Shown here in pieces: positions 45,082-54,512 of a DNA stretch of 64,000 bases. Source of the DNA: Paraburkholderia oxyphila NBRC 105797 (GTDB lineage Bacteria > Pseudomonadota > Gammaproteobacteria > Burkholderiales > Burkholderiaceae). A program made the position numbers and the translations under genes. The notes beneath the pieces are model-generated. The model was not told where the DNA came from, did not search any database, and worked only from the letters and a program-made list of their open reading frames with translations. Positions within the stretch are counted from its first letter, which is position 1. The number at the start of each line of letters is the position of its first letter. The stretch lies in the NCBI RefSeq assembly GCF_000685075.1, contig NZ_BAYD01000022.1, positions 1-64,000 on the forward strand, in the 5' to 3' direction.

Positions 45082-46626
45082 TTACGAGCGCTGCGGGTTG
45101 AGCTTGTCGCCCGAGTAGAGCTTGTTGAGCGCCGAGATATACGCCTTCGCCGAAGCCGCGACGATATCCGGATCGGTGCCCACGCCGTTGACGATACGCC
45201 CGGCCTTCGACAGACGCACCGTCACTTCGCCCTGCGCCTGGGTGCCCGTCGTGATCGCGTTCACCGAGTACAGCAGCAGCTCCGAGCCGCTGCCCACTTC
45301 GGTTTCGATGGCGTTGAGCGTCGCGTCCACCGGGCCGTTGCCCGCCGCTTCGCCCGTCACTTCCTTGCCGTCCGCCGAGAACACGACGCGTGCGTGCGGA
45401 CGCTCGCCCGTTTCCGAGTGCTGCGCGAGCGAGACGAACTTGAAGTGCTCCTTCTCCTGCGCCTCAGCCGACTCTTCGGTGACGATCGCGATGATGTCTT
45501 CGTCGAAAATTTCCGACTTGCGGTCGGCCAGCTCCTTGAAACGCGCGAACGCCTGGTTCAACTCGGCTTCGCTGTCGAGCTGAATGCCGAGTTCCTGCAG
45601 GCGCTGCTTGAATGCATTGCGGCCCGAGAGCTTGCCGAGCACGATCTTGTTCGCGGTCCAGCCCACGTCTTCCGCGCGCATGATCTCGTAGGTGTCGCGC
45701 GCCTTGAGCACGCCGTCCTGGTGGATGCCCGACGCGTGTGCGAACGCGTTCGCGCCCACCACCGCCTTGTTCGGCTGCACGACGAAACCGGTGATCTGCG
45801 AGACGAGCTTCGAGGCCGGCACGATCTGCGTGGTGTCGATGCCAAGATCCAGACCGAAGTAATCCTTGCGCGTCTTCACGGCCATGACGATCTCTTCGAG
45901 CGAGGTGTTGCCCGCGCGCTCGCCGAGACCGTTGATCGTGCACTCCACCTGGCGTGCGCCGCCAATCTGCACGCCGGCGAGCGAGTTCGCGACGGCCATG
46001 CCGAGGTCGTTATGGCAGTGCACCGAGAACACGGCCTTGTCCGAGTTCGGGATGCGCTCGCGCAGCGTCTTCACGAGGTTGCCGTAGAGCTCCGGAATGC
46101 CGTAGCCGACCGTATCGGCGATGTTGATCGTGGTCGCGCCTTCGTTGATCACGGCCTCGAGCACGCGGCACAGGAAGTCCATGTCCGAGCGGCTGCCGTC
46201 TTCGGGCGAGAATTCCACGTCGTTGGTGAACTTGCGCGCATAGCGCACGGCCAGCTTCGCCTGCTCGAGCACCTGCTCGGGCGACATGCGCAGCTTCTTC
46301 TCCATGTGCAGCGCCGAGGTGGCGATGAACGTGTGGATCCGGAAATGGTCAGCGGGCTTGAGCGCGTCAGCGGCGCGCTGGATGTCCTTGTCGTTCGCGC
46401 GGGCCAGCGAGCAGATCGTGCTGTCCTTGATCATGCCGGCGATCGTGTGGATCGCGTCGAAGTCGCCATTCGAGCTGGCCGCGAAGCCCGCTTCGATGAC
46501 GTCGACCTTCATGCGCTCGAGTTGCTTCGCGATGCGGATCTTCTCTTCTTTCGTCATCGACGCACCGGGCGATTGTTCGCCGTCGCGCAACGTCGTATCG
46601 AAAATGATGAGCTTGTCTGCTGCCAT
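45082..46626 (-). CDS. leuA: 2-isopropylmalate synthase
   Basis: This 514-residue enzyme condenses acetyl-CoA and 2-oxoisovalerate, the first committed step of leucine synthesis. The TIM-barrel domain (1-300) opens with IIFDTTLRDGEQSPGASMT, contains the metal-binding HCHNDLGMAVANSLAG and GLGERAGNTSLEEI, and uses IHQDGVLK. The C-terminal LeuA allosteric dimer domain (about 395-505) is present, so leucine feedback inhibition is expected. leuBCD are not in the window. Upstream lies a leucine-codon-rich leader with a sigma-70 promoter, so transcription or translation is probably also attenuated by leucine supply. The next gene upstream, pssA, has its own terminator. Confidence 0.96.
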   Translation of the reverse strand: MAADKLIIFDTTLRDGEQSPGASMTKEEKIRIAKQLERMKVDVIEAGFAASSNGDFDAIHTIAGMIKDSTICSLARANDKDIQRAADALKPADHFRIHTFIATSALHMEKKLRMSPEQVLEQAKLAVRYARKFTNDVEFSPEDGSRSDMDFLCRVLEAVINEGATTINIADTVGYGIPELYGNLVKTLRERIPNSDKAVFSVHCHNDLGMAVANSLAGVQIGGARQVECTINGLGERAGNTSLEEIVMAVKTRKDYFGLDLGIDTTQIVPASKLVSQITGFVVQPNKAVVGANAFAHASGIHQDGVLKARDTYEIMRAEDVGWTANKIVLGKLSGRNAFKQRLQELGIQLDSEAELNQAFARFKELADRKSEIFDEDIIAIVTEESAEAQEKEHFKFVSLAQHSETGERPHARVVFSADGKEVTGEAAGNGPVDATLNAIETEVGSGSELLLYSVNAITTGTQAQGEVTVRLSKAGRIVNGVGTDPDIVAASAKAYISALNKLYSGDKLNPQRS

Positions 46627-46647
46627 TTCGGGTCTCCAGGGGGACTT

Positions 46648-46709
46648 GTTCAGTGTCTAAAAACGGATTTTGGGTGTTCGCGCCACCGGTGGCGACGCTG
46701 ACAATGAAC
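46648..46709 (-). promoter_or_regulatory. Long-range inverted repeat in the leuA leader
   Basis: Segments 46700-46709 and 46648-46657 are complementary at nine of ten positions. Between them lies the palindrome cgccaccggtggcg (46681-46694) and a short T-run. Together they could form alternative RNA structures just before the leuA ribosome binding site. A classical terminator is not clear-cut. Confidence 0.5.
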
Positions 46710-46733
46710 GAAGCTAACGGAGGGCGAGCGAGA

Positions 46734-46817
46734 TCAGCGCGGCAGGCGCGCTAGCGCTAGCGTGATTAGGCGCGCGCCGGCTTGAAGAAGAGAGAGGGGG
46801 AACTGGATGGTGTCCAT
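46734..46817 (-). CDS. Leucine-rich leader peptide upstream of leuA
   Basis: This 27-codon ORF begins MDTIQFPLSLLQ and ends ITLALARLPR before TGA. Seven codons are leucine (CTC, CTT, CTT, CTA, CTA, CTA, CTG), three of them CTA, which is very rare in the neighbouring genes. No Shine-Dalgarno is visible. The ATG sits about 8 bases after a TATAGT -10 box, so the transcript would start at or one base before the ATG and be leaderless, as known for the trpL leader of Sinorhizobium. Its stop is 107 bases before leuA. I read it as the sensor of a ribosome-mediated leucine attenuator. Confidence 0.7.
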   Translation of the reverse strand: MDTIQFPLSLLQAGARLITLALARLPR

Positions 46818-46824
46818 GCCGCCG

Positions 46825-46853
46825 ACTATAGCCGGAATCCGGCGATAGCGCAA
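46825..46853 (-). promoter_or_regulatory. Sigma-70 promoter of the leuA leader
   Basis: TTGCGC (46848-46853) and TATAGT (46825-46830) are 17 bases apart on the minus strand, matching consensus at four and five of six positions. The predicted start is 46817-46818, at the leader ATG. The rest of 46627-46940 holds the leader, the inverted repeat and the pssA terminator. Confidence 0.7.
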
Positions 46854-46884
46854 TTGGCGCTGGCCTGCACTCGCGGCGACGAAA

Positions 46885-46914
46885 TTAAAAAGGGCCGCGC
46901 TCGCGCGCAGCCCT
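46885..46914 (-). terminator. Rho-independent terminator after pssA
   Basis: A GC-rich stem (agggctgcgcgc/gcgcggccct, small mismatch) is followed on the minus strand by tttttaat. It lies about 27 bases past the pssA stop, so leuA is transcribed from its own promoter. Confidence 0.85.
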
Positions 46915-46940
46915 TCAGCCGTTTGCCTGACTTCGGCGCC

Positions 46941-47819
46941 CTAGCGCTCGCGCGGCGAGGAGCGCGCCGGGTTCGTGCGCCCGCGCACGCCCTGCCAGGC
47001 CCAGAACACGTAGCCCGAGAGGCCATAGAGCACAAAGAGGCCAAACAGCATCAGCGGCGGATCGGACGACACCAGCACGAACGCCACCACCACGAGCAGC
47101 GTGGCCGCGAACGGCACGCGGTGGCGCACGTCGAGTGCCTTGCCGCTATAGAACGGCGCGTTCGAGACCATCGTCACACCGGCGTAGATCGTCAGCACGA
47201 AGGCCACCCATGGCAGCCAGGCGAGCTTCACGGGCACGCGGTTGTCGGTGGCGAGCCAGACGAAGCCGGCGATCAGCGCCGCCGCGGCCGGACTCGGCAG
47301 GCCCTGGAAGAAGCGCTTGTCCACCACGCCGATGTTGGTGTTAAAGCGCGCAAGGCGCAGCGCGGCGCCCGAGCAGTAGACGAAGGCCGCAAGCCAGCCC
47401 CAGCGCCCGAGGTCCTTGAGCACCCACTCGTACATCACGAGCGCCGGCGCGACGCCGAACGAGACCATGTCCGACAGGCTGTCGAACTGCTCGCCGAACG
47501 CGCTCTGCGAGTGCGTCATGCGCGCGACGCGCCCGTCCATGCCGTCGAGCACCATCGCCACGAAAATGGCGATGGCCGCCACTTCGAAGCGCACGTTCAT
47601 GGCCTGCACCACCGCGAAAAAACCGCAGAACAGCGCCGCGGTGGTGAACGCATTGGGCAGCAGGTAGATGCCGCGCTTTTTCAGGAAGTCCTGGCGTGCG
47701 GCGCGGCGGCTCGCCGCCGCGCCTACCACGGGCTCCTGCACCGCCTTGTTGCGGCGAAACGGACGCGGTAGCGGCGCGCCGGCGGGATTACGGGGTCGAC
47801 GCGGTTTGAATCCGGCCAT
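46941..47819 (-). CDS. pssA: CDP-diacylglycerol-serine O-phosphatidyltransferase
   Basis: This 292-residue membrane enzyme makes phosphatidylserine from CDP-diacylglycerol and serine. The CDP-alcohol phosphotransferase motif DGX2ARX8GX3DX3D is complete: it begins DGRVARMTHS (about residue 95) and ends GEQFDSLSD. About eight hydrophobic segments follow the basic N-terminus. It is the type II (membrane) PssA. It lies 11 bases after psd on the same strand; together they supply phosphatidylethanolamine. Confidence 0.95.
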   Translation of the reverse strand: MAGFKPRRPRNPAGAPLPRPFRRNKAVQEPVVGAAASRRAARQDFLKKRGIYLLPNAFTTAALFCGFFAVVQAMNVRFEVAAIAIFVAMVLDGMDGRVARMTHSQSAFGEQFDSLSDMVSFGVAPALVMYEWVLKDLGRWGWLAAFVYCSGAALRLARFNTNIGVVDKRFFQGLPSPAAAALIAGFVWLATDNRVPVKLAWLPWVAFVLTIYAGVTMVSNAPFYSGKALDVRHRVPFAATLLVVVAFVLVSSDPPLMLFGLFVLYGLSGYVFWAWQGVRGRTNPARSSPRER

Positions 47820-47830
47820 CGCTACCCTCC

Positions 47831-48484
47831 TTATGCCGATTGCGTAGGCAGTTCCGCGAGGATCGTCGACGAGGCGGAGACCTTTTCGCCGATCGACACG
47901 CGCGGGCGGCTGCCGACGGGCAGATAGACGTCCACGCGCGAGCCGAAGCGGATGAAACCGTAGCGCTGGCCGCGCGAGAGCGGCTCGCCGGCGCGCACGT
48001 AGCAGAGAATGCGGCGCGCGATGAGGCCGGCGATCTGCACCGAGGTGACGGCCGTGCCGTCGGCCATCGTGAGCACGACGGCGTTGCGCTCGTTCTCGGT
48101 CGAGGCCTTGTCGATGGCGGCGTTCAGGTAGGCGCCCGGGAAGTATTCGACCTTCGCGACGGCGCCGTCCACGGGCGAGCGCTGCGAGTGCACGTTGAAC
48201 ACGTTCATGAACACGCTGATCTTGAGCGCTTCACGGTTGGCGTACGGGTCGTGTGCGGTTTCGACCGCAACGATGCGGCCGTCGGCCGGGCACAGCACGG
48301 CGTTGGCCTGGGTGGGAATCGGGCGCGGCGGATCGCGGAAGAACTGGACGACGAAGACCAGGAGCAGCCAGAACGGCCATGCAAGGCCGAAGCCTGCGAC
48401 CGCATGGATCAGGAGCGCGACGACGGCCGCAATGGCGATGAACGGCCAGCCTTCGCGCGCGATGATCGGATGAGGGTAATTCAT
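47831..48484 (-). CDS. psd: Phosphatidylserine decarboxylase proenzyme (short PSD-A type)
   Basis: This 217-residue proenzyme self-cleaves to a pyruvoyl enzyme that converts phosphatidylserine to phosphatidylethanolamine. The short form with a Gly-Ser cleavage site is visible at RYGFIRFGSRVDVYLPVG (Gly-Ser about residue 185). One or two N-terminal helices (about 15-45) anchor it, and an FMNVFNVHSQRSPVDG segment is conserved. It is cotranscribed with pssA. A bidirectional terminator separates it from ilvC. Confidence 0.94.
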   Translation of the reverse strand: MNYPHPIIAREGWPFIAIAAVVALLIHAVAGFGLAWPFWLLLVFVVQFFRDPPRPIPTQANAVLCPADGRIVAVETAHDPYANREALKISVFMNVFNVHSQRSPVDGAVAKVEYFPGAYLNAAIDKASTENERNAVVLTMADGTAVTSVQIAGLIARRILCYVRAGEPLSRGQRYGFIRFGSRVDVYLPVGSRPRVSIGEKVSASSTILAELPTQSA

Positions 48485-48521
48485 GGTGGCTTCGCTGTTA
48501 TTTTAAAAACCGTAGGATAGC

Positions 48522-48562
48522 AAAAGCCGCCCAGGGTTCATCCCACCTGGGCGGCTTTCTTT
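48522..48562 (-). terminator. Terminator after ilvC, near the psd start
   Basis: A 13-bp perfect stem (aaagccgcccagg/cctgggcggcttt) with a 10-base loop lies about 65 bases past the ilvC stop. T-runs are short on both sides (cttttgc on minus), but the stem is strong. Confidence 0.8.
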
Positions 48563-48622
48563 GATACTGAGTGCCGTGCGGCGGGATAAACCCGCACGCA
48601 CAGGCAGAACGGCACCGTCAGA

Positions 48623-49639
<1,017 letters not shown>

Positions 49640-49760
49640 GTTGGTTCCTTGGCGAGAGTCTGGGTGAATTCGTTACTGCTATTAGCTTTGCTGCACCGGA
49701 TGCTGCGCCCGGGGGCGCTGCATCCGGTCAAGTTCCGGTGCAAGATCGACTGGGGTCGGG

Positions 49761-50252
49761 TCACACCTTCAGAATGCGCTCTCCGCGCCCGATGCCCGAG
49801 CCGCCCGTACGGACGGTTTCGAGAATGGCGGCGGCGTCGATCGCTTCGATGAACGCGTCGAGCTTGTCGCTCGCCCCCGTCAGTTCGATCGTATAAGTCT
49901 TTTCGGTGACGTCGATGATGCGGCCGCGGAAAATGTCCGCCATCCGCTTCATCTCCTCACGTTCCTTGCCGACCGCCCTTACCTTGATCAGCATCAGCTC
50001 GCGTTCGATGTGGGCGCCCTCGGTCAGGTCGACCACTTTCACCACCTCGATCAGGCGGTTCAGATGCTTCGTGATCTGTTCGATCACGTCGTCCGAGCCA
50101 ATGGAAACGATGGTCATGCGCGACAGCGAATGGTCTTCGGTCGGCGCCACCGTCAAGGTTTCAATGTTGTAGCCGCGTGCGGAGAAGAGGCCGACCACGC
50201 GCGAGAGTGCGCCCGGCTCGTTTTCCAGCAAAACGGAAATAATGTGTCTCAT
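49761..50252 (-). CDS. ilvN: Acetolactate synthase small (regulatory) subunit
   Basis: This is a 163-residue regulatory subunit of the IlvH type. The N-terminal ACT domain (MRHIISVLLENEPGALSRVV, about 1-75) binds valine for feedback inhibition; the C-terminal ACT-like part (about 80-163) includes MADIFRGRIIDVTEKTYTIE. The ATG at 50252 is chosen over a GTG four codons earlier because it fits the family N-terminus. It lies 115 bases after ilvB and is probably cotranscribed with it and ilvC. Confidence 0.95.
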   Translation of the reverse strand: MRHIISVLLENEPGALSRVVGLFSARGYNIETLTVAPTEDHSLSRMTIVSIGSDDVIEQITKHLNRLIEVVKVVDLTEGAHIERELMLIKVRAVGKEREEMKRMADIFRGRIIDVTEKTYTIELTGASDKLDAFIEAIDAAAILETVRTGGSGIGRGERILKV

Positions 50253-50367
50253 GATGGGTTCCACGATTTATCCAGTTTGACGAGGCTGCCGCCCTTCCCC
50301 GCGAACCCGCGCGCCCGTTGTGTGGACGCGCGCCGCGCGAGGTTGGTGCGGCGCCGTGCAAATACCG

Positions 50368-52146
50368 TTAGAGGTCTTCCGAGCCGAGCAGCATCTCGGT
50401 GATGCCCTTGCCGGCCTGTACCATCGGCCAGACATTCTCGGAAGGGTCGGTCTGGAAATCGAGGAACACCGTGCGGTCCTTCAGGCGCAGCGCTTCCTTG
50501 AGCGCCGGCTCCACATCAGCCGTCTTTTCGATCCGCATGCCGACGTGGCCATACGCTTCGGCGAGCTTCACGAAGTCGGGCAGCGCATCCATGTACGAAT
50601 GCGAATAGCGCTTGCTGTATTCGATCTGCTGCCACTGGCGAACCATGCCGAGGTAGCGGTTGTTCAGCGAAATGATCTTCACGGGCGTGTCGTACTGCTT
50701 GCAGGTCGACAGCTCCTGAATGCACATCTGGATCGAGCCTTCGCCCGTGATGCACAGCACGTCGTCGTCGGGGTGCGCCATCTTCACGCCCATCGCCGCC
50801 GGCAGGCCGAAGCCCATCGTGCCGAGGCCACCCGAGTTGATCCAGCGGCGCGGCTGGTTGAAGCGGTAGAACTGCGCGGCCCACATCTGGTGCTGGCCCA
50901 CGTCCGAGCACACGAACGCGTTGCCGCCCGTGAGCTCCCATGCCTTTTCCACCACGTACTGCGGCTTGATGATTTCGCTCGAACGGTCGAACTTCAGGCA
51001 GTTCTTCTCGCGCCAGCCTTCGATGTCCTTCCACCAGTCGGCGAGCGCGGCCGTATCGGGGCCGTGCTCGGCGTGCTGGAGCTGCTCGATGAGCTCCTTG
51101 AGCACTTCCTTGACGTCGCCGACGATCGGGATATCGACCTTCACGCGCTTCGAGATCGACGAAGGGTCGATGTCGATGTGAATGATCTTGCGCGCACGCG
51201 AGGCGAAGTGCGCCGGGTCGCCGATCACACGGTCGTCGAAGCGCGCGCCGATTGCGATCAGCACGTCGCAGTGCTGCATCGCCATGTTGGCTTCGTAGGT
51301 GCCGTGCATGCCGAGCATGCCGAGGAACTTGCGGTCGCTCGCGCGGTAGCCGCCCAGACCCATCAGCGTGTTCGTGACCGGGTAGCCGAGCAGGTCGGCG
51401 AACTGGTTCAGCTCGCGCGACGCATCCGCGAGGATGATGCCGCCGCCGGTGTAGATGTACGGACGCCTGGCCGAGAGGAGCAGCGAGACCGCCTTGCGGA
51501 TCTGCCCCGAGTGGCCTTTGGTGACCGGGTTGTACGAGCGCAGCGAGACGCTTTTGATCGGTTCATACGTGCACGGCGTCTTCGACACATCCTTCGGAAT
51601 GTCGATCAGCACGGGGCCGGGACGGCCGGTGCGCGCAATGTAGAAAGCTTTCTTGACGGTGGCGGCGAGATCGCGCACGTCCTTCACGAGGAAGTTGTGC
51701 TTCACGCAGGGACGCGTGATGCCGACCGTGTCGCACTCCTGGAAGGCGTCCTGACCAATCGCGGCGGTAGGCACCTGGCCGCTGATGATCACCATCGGGA
51801 TCGAGTCCATATAGGCCGTCGCGATGCCCGTCACCGCATTGGTGACGCCAGGCCCCGAGGTCACGAGACACACACCGACCTTGCCGGTCGAGCGCGAGTA
51901 GGCATCGGCCGCGTGCACGGCTGCCTGTTCGTGGCGCACGAGAACGTGCTGGATTTTGTCCTGCTTGTACAGCTCGTCGTAGATGTAGAGTACCGAGCCG
52001 CCGGGATAACCCCAAATGAATTCGACCTGCTCGTCGGCGAGCGCCTTCATCAGCACGGTTCCGCCGATGGACGTATGAGCTTGGGGGTCAGATTCTTGCG
52101 AAGGGGGGACCGACGTGGAGAATTCCGCGCTGGGCATATTCATCAT
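50368..52146 (-). CDS. ilvB: Acetolactate synthase large (catalytic) subunit
   Basis: This 592-residue thiamine-diphosphate enzyme of the IlvI type is the first common step of branched-chain amino acid synthesis. It has the ThDP-activating Glu in VRHEQAAVHAADAYSRSTGK (about 72-91), the FAD domain (ARFDDRVIGDP), and the GDG-like ThDP motif ITGEGSIQMCIQELSTCKQY near 450 followed by NNRYLGMVRQWQ. The N-terminal 28 residues before GGTVLMKALADEQVEFIWGY are variable. The start at 52146 overlaps a short upstream ORF by ATGA. A promoter-like pair lies at 52291-52319. Confidence 0.95.
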   Translation of the reverse strand: MMNMPSAEFSTSVPPSQESDPQAHTSIGGTVLMKALADEQVEFIWGYPGGSVLYIYDELYKQDKIQHVLVRHEQAAVHAADAYSRSTGKVGVCLVTSGPGVTNAVTGIATAYMDSIPMVIISGQVPTAAIGQDAFQECDTVGITRPCVKHNFLVKDVRDLAATVKKAFYIARTGRPGPVLIDIPKDVSKTPCTYEPIKSVSLRSYNPVTKGHSGQIRKAVSLLLSARRPYIYTGGGIILADASRELNQFADLLGYPVTNTLMGLGGYRASDRKFLGMLGMHGTYEANMAMQHCDVLIAIGARFDDRVIGDPAHFASRARKIIHIDIDPSSISKRVKVDIPIVGDVKEVLKELIEQLQHAEHGPDTAALADWWKDIEGWREKNCLKFDRSSEIIKPQYVVEKAWELTGGNAFVCSDVGQHQMWAAQFYRFNQPRRWINSGGLGTMGFGLPAAMGVKMAHPDDDVLCITGEGSIQMCIQELSTCKQYDTPVKIISLNNRYLGMVRQWQQIEYSKRYSHSYMDALPDFVKLAEAYGHVGMRIEKTADVEPALKEALRLKDRTVFLDFQTDPSENVWPMVQAGKGITEMLLGSEDL

Positions 52147-52244
52147 TCACCTTTCGAATTTTCGGCAAAAAATTGATCGGGTGCTCTCTGCCGGGCTTGT
52201 GGCTCGGGTTCAAGCGGCGCGTCCAGTTGACAGATGAGCCTCAT
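52143..52244 (-). CDS. Possible 33-codon upstream ORF coupled to ilvB
   Basis: An ORF starting MRLICQLDAPL runs to a TGA that overlaps the ilvB ATG (ATGA). A weak AGGTG lies about 7 bases before its ATG. It is not rich in Ile, Val or Leu beyond its first residues, so it is not a convincing attenuator peptide. It may be a coupling uORF or chance. Confidence 0.3.
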   Translation of the reverse strand: MRLICQLDAPLEPEPQARQRAPDQFFAENSKGE

Positions 52245-52290
52245 GGGCCACACCTGAATTGAGACAAGTCACTTATGTTGCGAACCATCG

Positions 52291-52319
52291 ACGATATCGT
52301 TTCAGCATGGTTCGGTCAA
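52291..52319 (-). promoter_or_regulatory. Candidate sigma-70 promoter of ilvB
   Basis: TTGACC (52314-52319) and TATCGT (52291-52296) are 17 bases apart on the minus strand. The implied leader is about 140 bases. The rest of 52147-52577 carries the divergent sigma-factor control region, in which I see no defined operator. Confidence 0.5.
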
Positions 52320-52577
52320 GCGATAATTGCCGCTTTTTGGAGCAGCGGGCATAAACGTTGCGTATATGCCCAACTGGCGCCCAACACGCTCGTCGGCTTG
52401 CGCAGGCTATGCCCGCAACAGCCCGCCCAGCGGCTTTCGCGCGGCGAACGGCACGGTAGCTTGATGTAGCGCACATGCCGCCGGCTACCCCTCTCGCGCG
52501 AAAATTTGCTAGCATCCGCGAGTTTTACGACATTTTTCAAACGATTACGCGTCCCGCCTGGCGACGCCCTGCAACGG

Positions 52578-53141
52578 ATGGCATCAGATAAGGAACTCGC
52601 CGATTTTCTGGCGGGCGTCGAAAGACGCGCGTTCAAGCAAACGGTCTACGCCGTGCGCGACGACGACGCATCGCTCGATATCGTGCAGGACGCGATGATC
52701 AAGCTCGCGGAAAAATACGGAGACCGCCCCCCCGCCGAACTCCCCCTGCTCTTTCAGCGTATTCTGCAAAATACGATGCACGACTATTTTCGTCGGCAGA
52801 AAGTACGCAATACCTGGGTGAGCCTCTTTTCCTCGCTCGGCAACTCGGAGGACGACGAATTCGACATTCTCGAGACCTTCGAGGCAGAATCGGGATCGGC
52901 GGGCGCGGAAAGCAGTGAGCAGCAGATCGAGCGCGCGCAGGTGCTCAGCCTGATCGACGAAGAGATCCAGAAATTACCGGCACGTCAACGGGAGGCGTTT
53001 CTCATGCGTTACTGGGAGGATATGGATGTCGCCGAAACCGCCGCCGCCATGGGTTGTTCCGAAGGGAGCGTGAAAACGCACTGTTCGCGGGCCACCCACA
53101 CGCTGGCTCAAGCGCTCAAGGCCAAAGGAATCACGCTATGA
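52578..53141 (+). CDS. RNA polymerase sigma factor, ECF type
   Basis: This 187-residue sigma-70 family protein contains regions 2 and 4 only. Region 2 lies at about 10-85 (DDDASLDIVQDAMIKLAEKY, then LPLLFQRILQNTMHDYFRRQ). Region 4 lies at about 125-180 (LPARQREAFLMRYWEDMDVA, then GCSEGSVKTHCSRATHTLA). An acidic linker of about 30 residues separates them. The ATG at 52578 matches the N-terminus I expect for Burkholderiaceae members (MASDKELADFLAGVERRAFK); a longer reading from 52506 is less likely. The stop overlaps the next gene by ATGA. It is divergent from ilvB. Its regulon is unknown. Confidence 0.85.
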   Translation: MASDKELADFLAGVERRAFKQTVYAVRDDDASLDIVQDAMIKLAEKYGDRPPAELPLLFQRILQNTMHDYFRRQKVRNTWVSLFSSLGNSEDDEFDILETFEAESGSAGAESSEQQIERAQVLSLIDEEIQKLPARQREAFLMRYWEDMDVAETAAAMGCSEGSVKTHCSRATHTLAQALKAKGITL

Positions 53142-53575
53142 GCTCCGCCCTCGAAAATAAAGATTTAGAGTTCGTGCAGGCGATGCGCCGCGCGCTCGAC
53201 GAGAGCGCCGCGAGCCTGCCCGCCGCCACGACTGACCGTCTCGCCGCCGCCCGCAAGGCCGCGCTTGGCCACAAGAAAGCCGAGCAGCCGGTGTTCGTGC
53301 GCGTGCCGTCGTTTGCCGCCGCGGGCGTGGGCACGCTGCCCGGTGCCGCACAGGGCGGACTCAAGGCGCCGCGCCGCCGCTCGGCGCTTGCGCGCTTCGC
53401 GCTCGCCTGGCCGCTCGCGGCACTCGTGGCGGGCCTGTTCGCCATTGCGTATTTCGAAGACCAACAACGCACTGCGGAACTCGCCGATATCGACGCGGCC
53501 ATGCTGAGCGACGACCTGCCGCTCACGGCCTACCTCGACCACGGGTTTAACGCGTACCTGTCACGCGCGCACTGA
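53138..53575 (+). CDS. DUF3619 family protein, candidate anti-sigma factor
   Basis: This 145-residue protein has one clear transmembrane helix (about residues 93-112, RFALAWPLAALVAGLFAIAY). The N-terminal ~88 residues are cytoplasmic and the C-terminal ~30 periplasmic. It matches DUF3619. It is translationally coupled to the upstream sigma gene through an ATGA overlap, and its topology is that of membrane anti-sigma factors, although it lacks the zinc anti-sigma HxxxCxxC motif. The anti-sigma role is inferred from position and topology. Confidence 0.75.
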   Translation: MSSALENKDLEFVQAMRRALDESAASLPAATTDRLAAARKAALGHKKAEQPVFVRVPSFAAAGVGTLPGAAQGGLKAPRRRSALARFALAWPLAALVAGLFAIAYFEDQQRTAELADIDAAMLSDDLPLTAYLDHGFNAYLSRAH

Positions 53576-53592
53576 AGCGGGAGATTCACGGG

Positions 53593-54405
53593 GTGAGCTA
53601 CAAGCGCGGCCTGGCCGTTGTCATTGGATCTGTGGTCGCGGCACTCGTGTCGTATGCGGCGACGTATCCGCGCTTTCATCCCGAGCCGGCGGCCGAGCCC
53701 TCTGCGGCAGCGGCGCCCGCGCAATCCCAGGCGCCCACCGCCGAAGCCACGGCTGCCATACCGTTGCCCGGCAGCGACAGCCCGCTCTCCTGGGCGCGCC
53801 TCTCGGACGCGCAGCGCGTCGCGCTCGCGCCCTTCGTCAGCGAATGGGACACTTTCAGCGACGCGCGCAAGCGCAAATGGCTGAAGATCGCTGCGCGTTA
53901 CCCGAAGATGTCGCCTGAAGAGCAAAAGCGCCTGCAGGAACGCATGACCGAATGGGTGCGCATGACGCCCGAGCAGCGGCGCGTTGCGCGCGAGAACTAT
54001 CAGGCCTCCAAGGAGATAACCGCCCAGGCGCGTCAACGCGCCTGGAAGGCCTACCAGCAACTCTCCGAAGAACAGAAAGAGCGCCTCGCCGCCAGCGAGC
54101 GCAAGCGCCGCACCGTGGTCAGCGCGCCGCCGAGCGGCAACAAGAGCGAAATCCGCGACATCGAGCGGCTCGTGAACGAACGCGAGCACCGCGTGCGTGC
54201 GCGCACGGCTTCAGGCGCCTCGGGCGCGACCGGCGTGCCCTCGTCCGCGCCCGCAATGCCGGGTCAGCCCGGCACTTCCGGACAGCTCGTCACGCCGCCC
54301 GCCTCGGCATTCGCGGCCAGCATCCCCGCGGCGGACAGCTTCGAGCCGGCCATTCCCGTGCCCGTGTCGCCCGCCGAGGCGCCCGCGGCATTCAAGGGGT
54401 CCTGA
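53593..54405 (+). CDS. DUF3106 family exported protein
   Basis: This 270-residue protein has an N-terminal signal anchor or signal peptide (KRGLAVVIGSVVAALVSYAA), a Pro/Ala-rich linker, and the DUF3106 region at about 65-165. That region is made of helical repeats with recurring Trp and Glu-Gln motifs (RKRKWLKIAARYPKMSPEEQ, RMTEWVRMTPEQRRVARENY, RQRAWKAYQQLSEEQKERLA). The C-terminal 80 residues are low complexity. The start is GTG at 53593 with GGGAGA 7 bases upstream. It is 17 bases after DUF3619, in the sigma-factor unit. The helical repeats resemble periplasmic stress sensors of the CpxP/Spy type in general character only. Confidence 0.8.
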   Translation: MSYKRGLAVVIGSVVAALVSYAATYPRFHPEPAAEPSAAAAPAQSQAPTAEATAAIPLPGSDSPLSWARLSDAQRVALAPFVSEWDTFSDARKRKWLKIAARYPKMSPEEQKRLQERMTEWVRMTPEQRRVARENYQASKEITAQARQRAWKAYQQLSEEQKERLAASERKRRTVVSAPPSGNKSEIRDIERLVNEREHRVRARTASGASGATGVPSSAPAMPGQPGTSGQLVTPPASAFAASIPAADSFEPAIPVPVSPAEAPAAFKGS

Positions 54406-54512
54406 GCGCACAGCGCTTCTACTCACCGCTGCCCTTCGCGGTGGCCGCCACTTGCGGTTATCCTCACGGTGTCCCGTCCCTTATCGCCTTTTCGCCAGTG
54501 CGACGCCGCCCC

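Noticed and set aside
52275..52310. Short ORF starting MLKRYRRWFAT upstream of ilvB as a leader peptide
   Set aside because: Its ATG (52308) lies between the predicted -35 and -10 boxes, so it would not be on the transcript, and it has no excess of Ile, Val or Leu codons.
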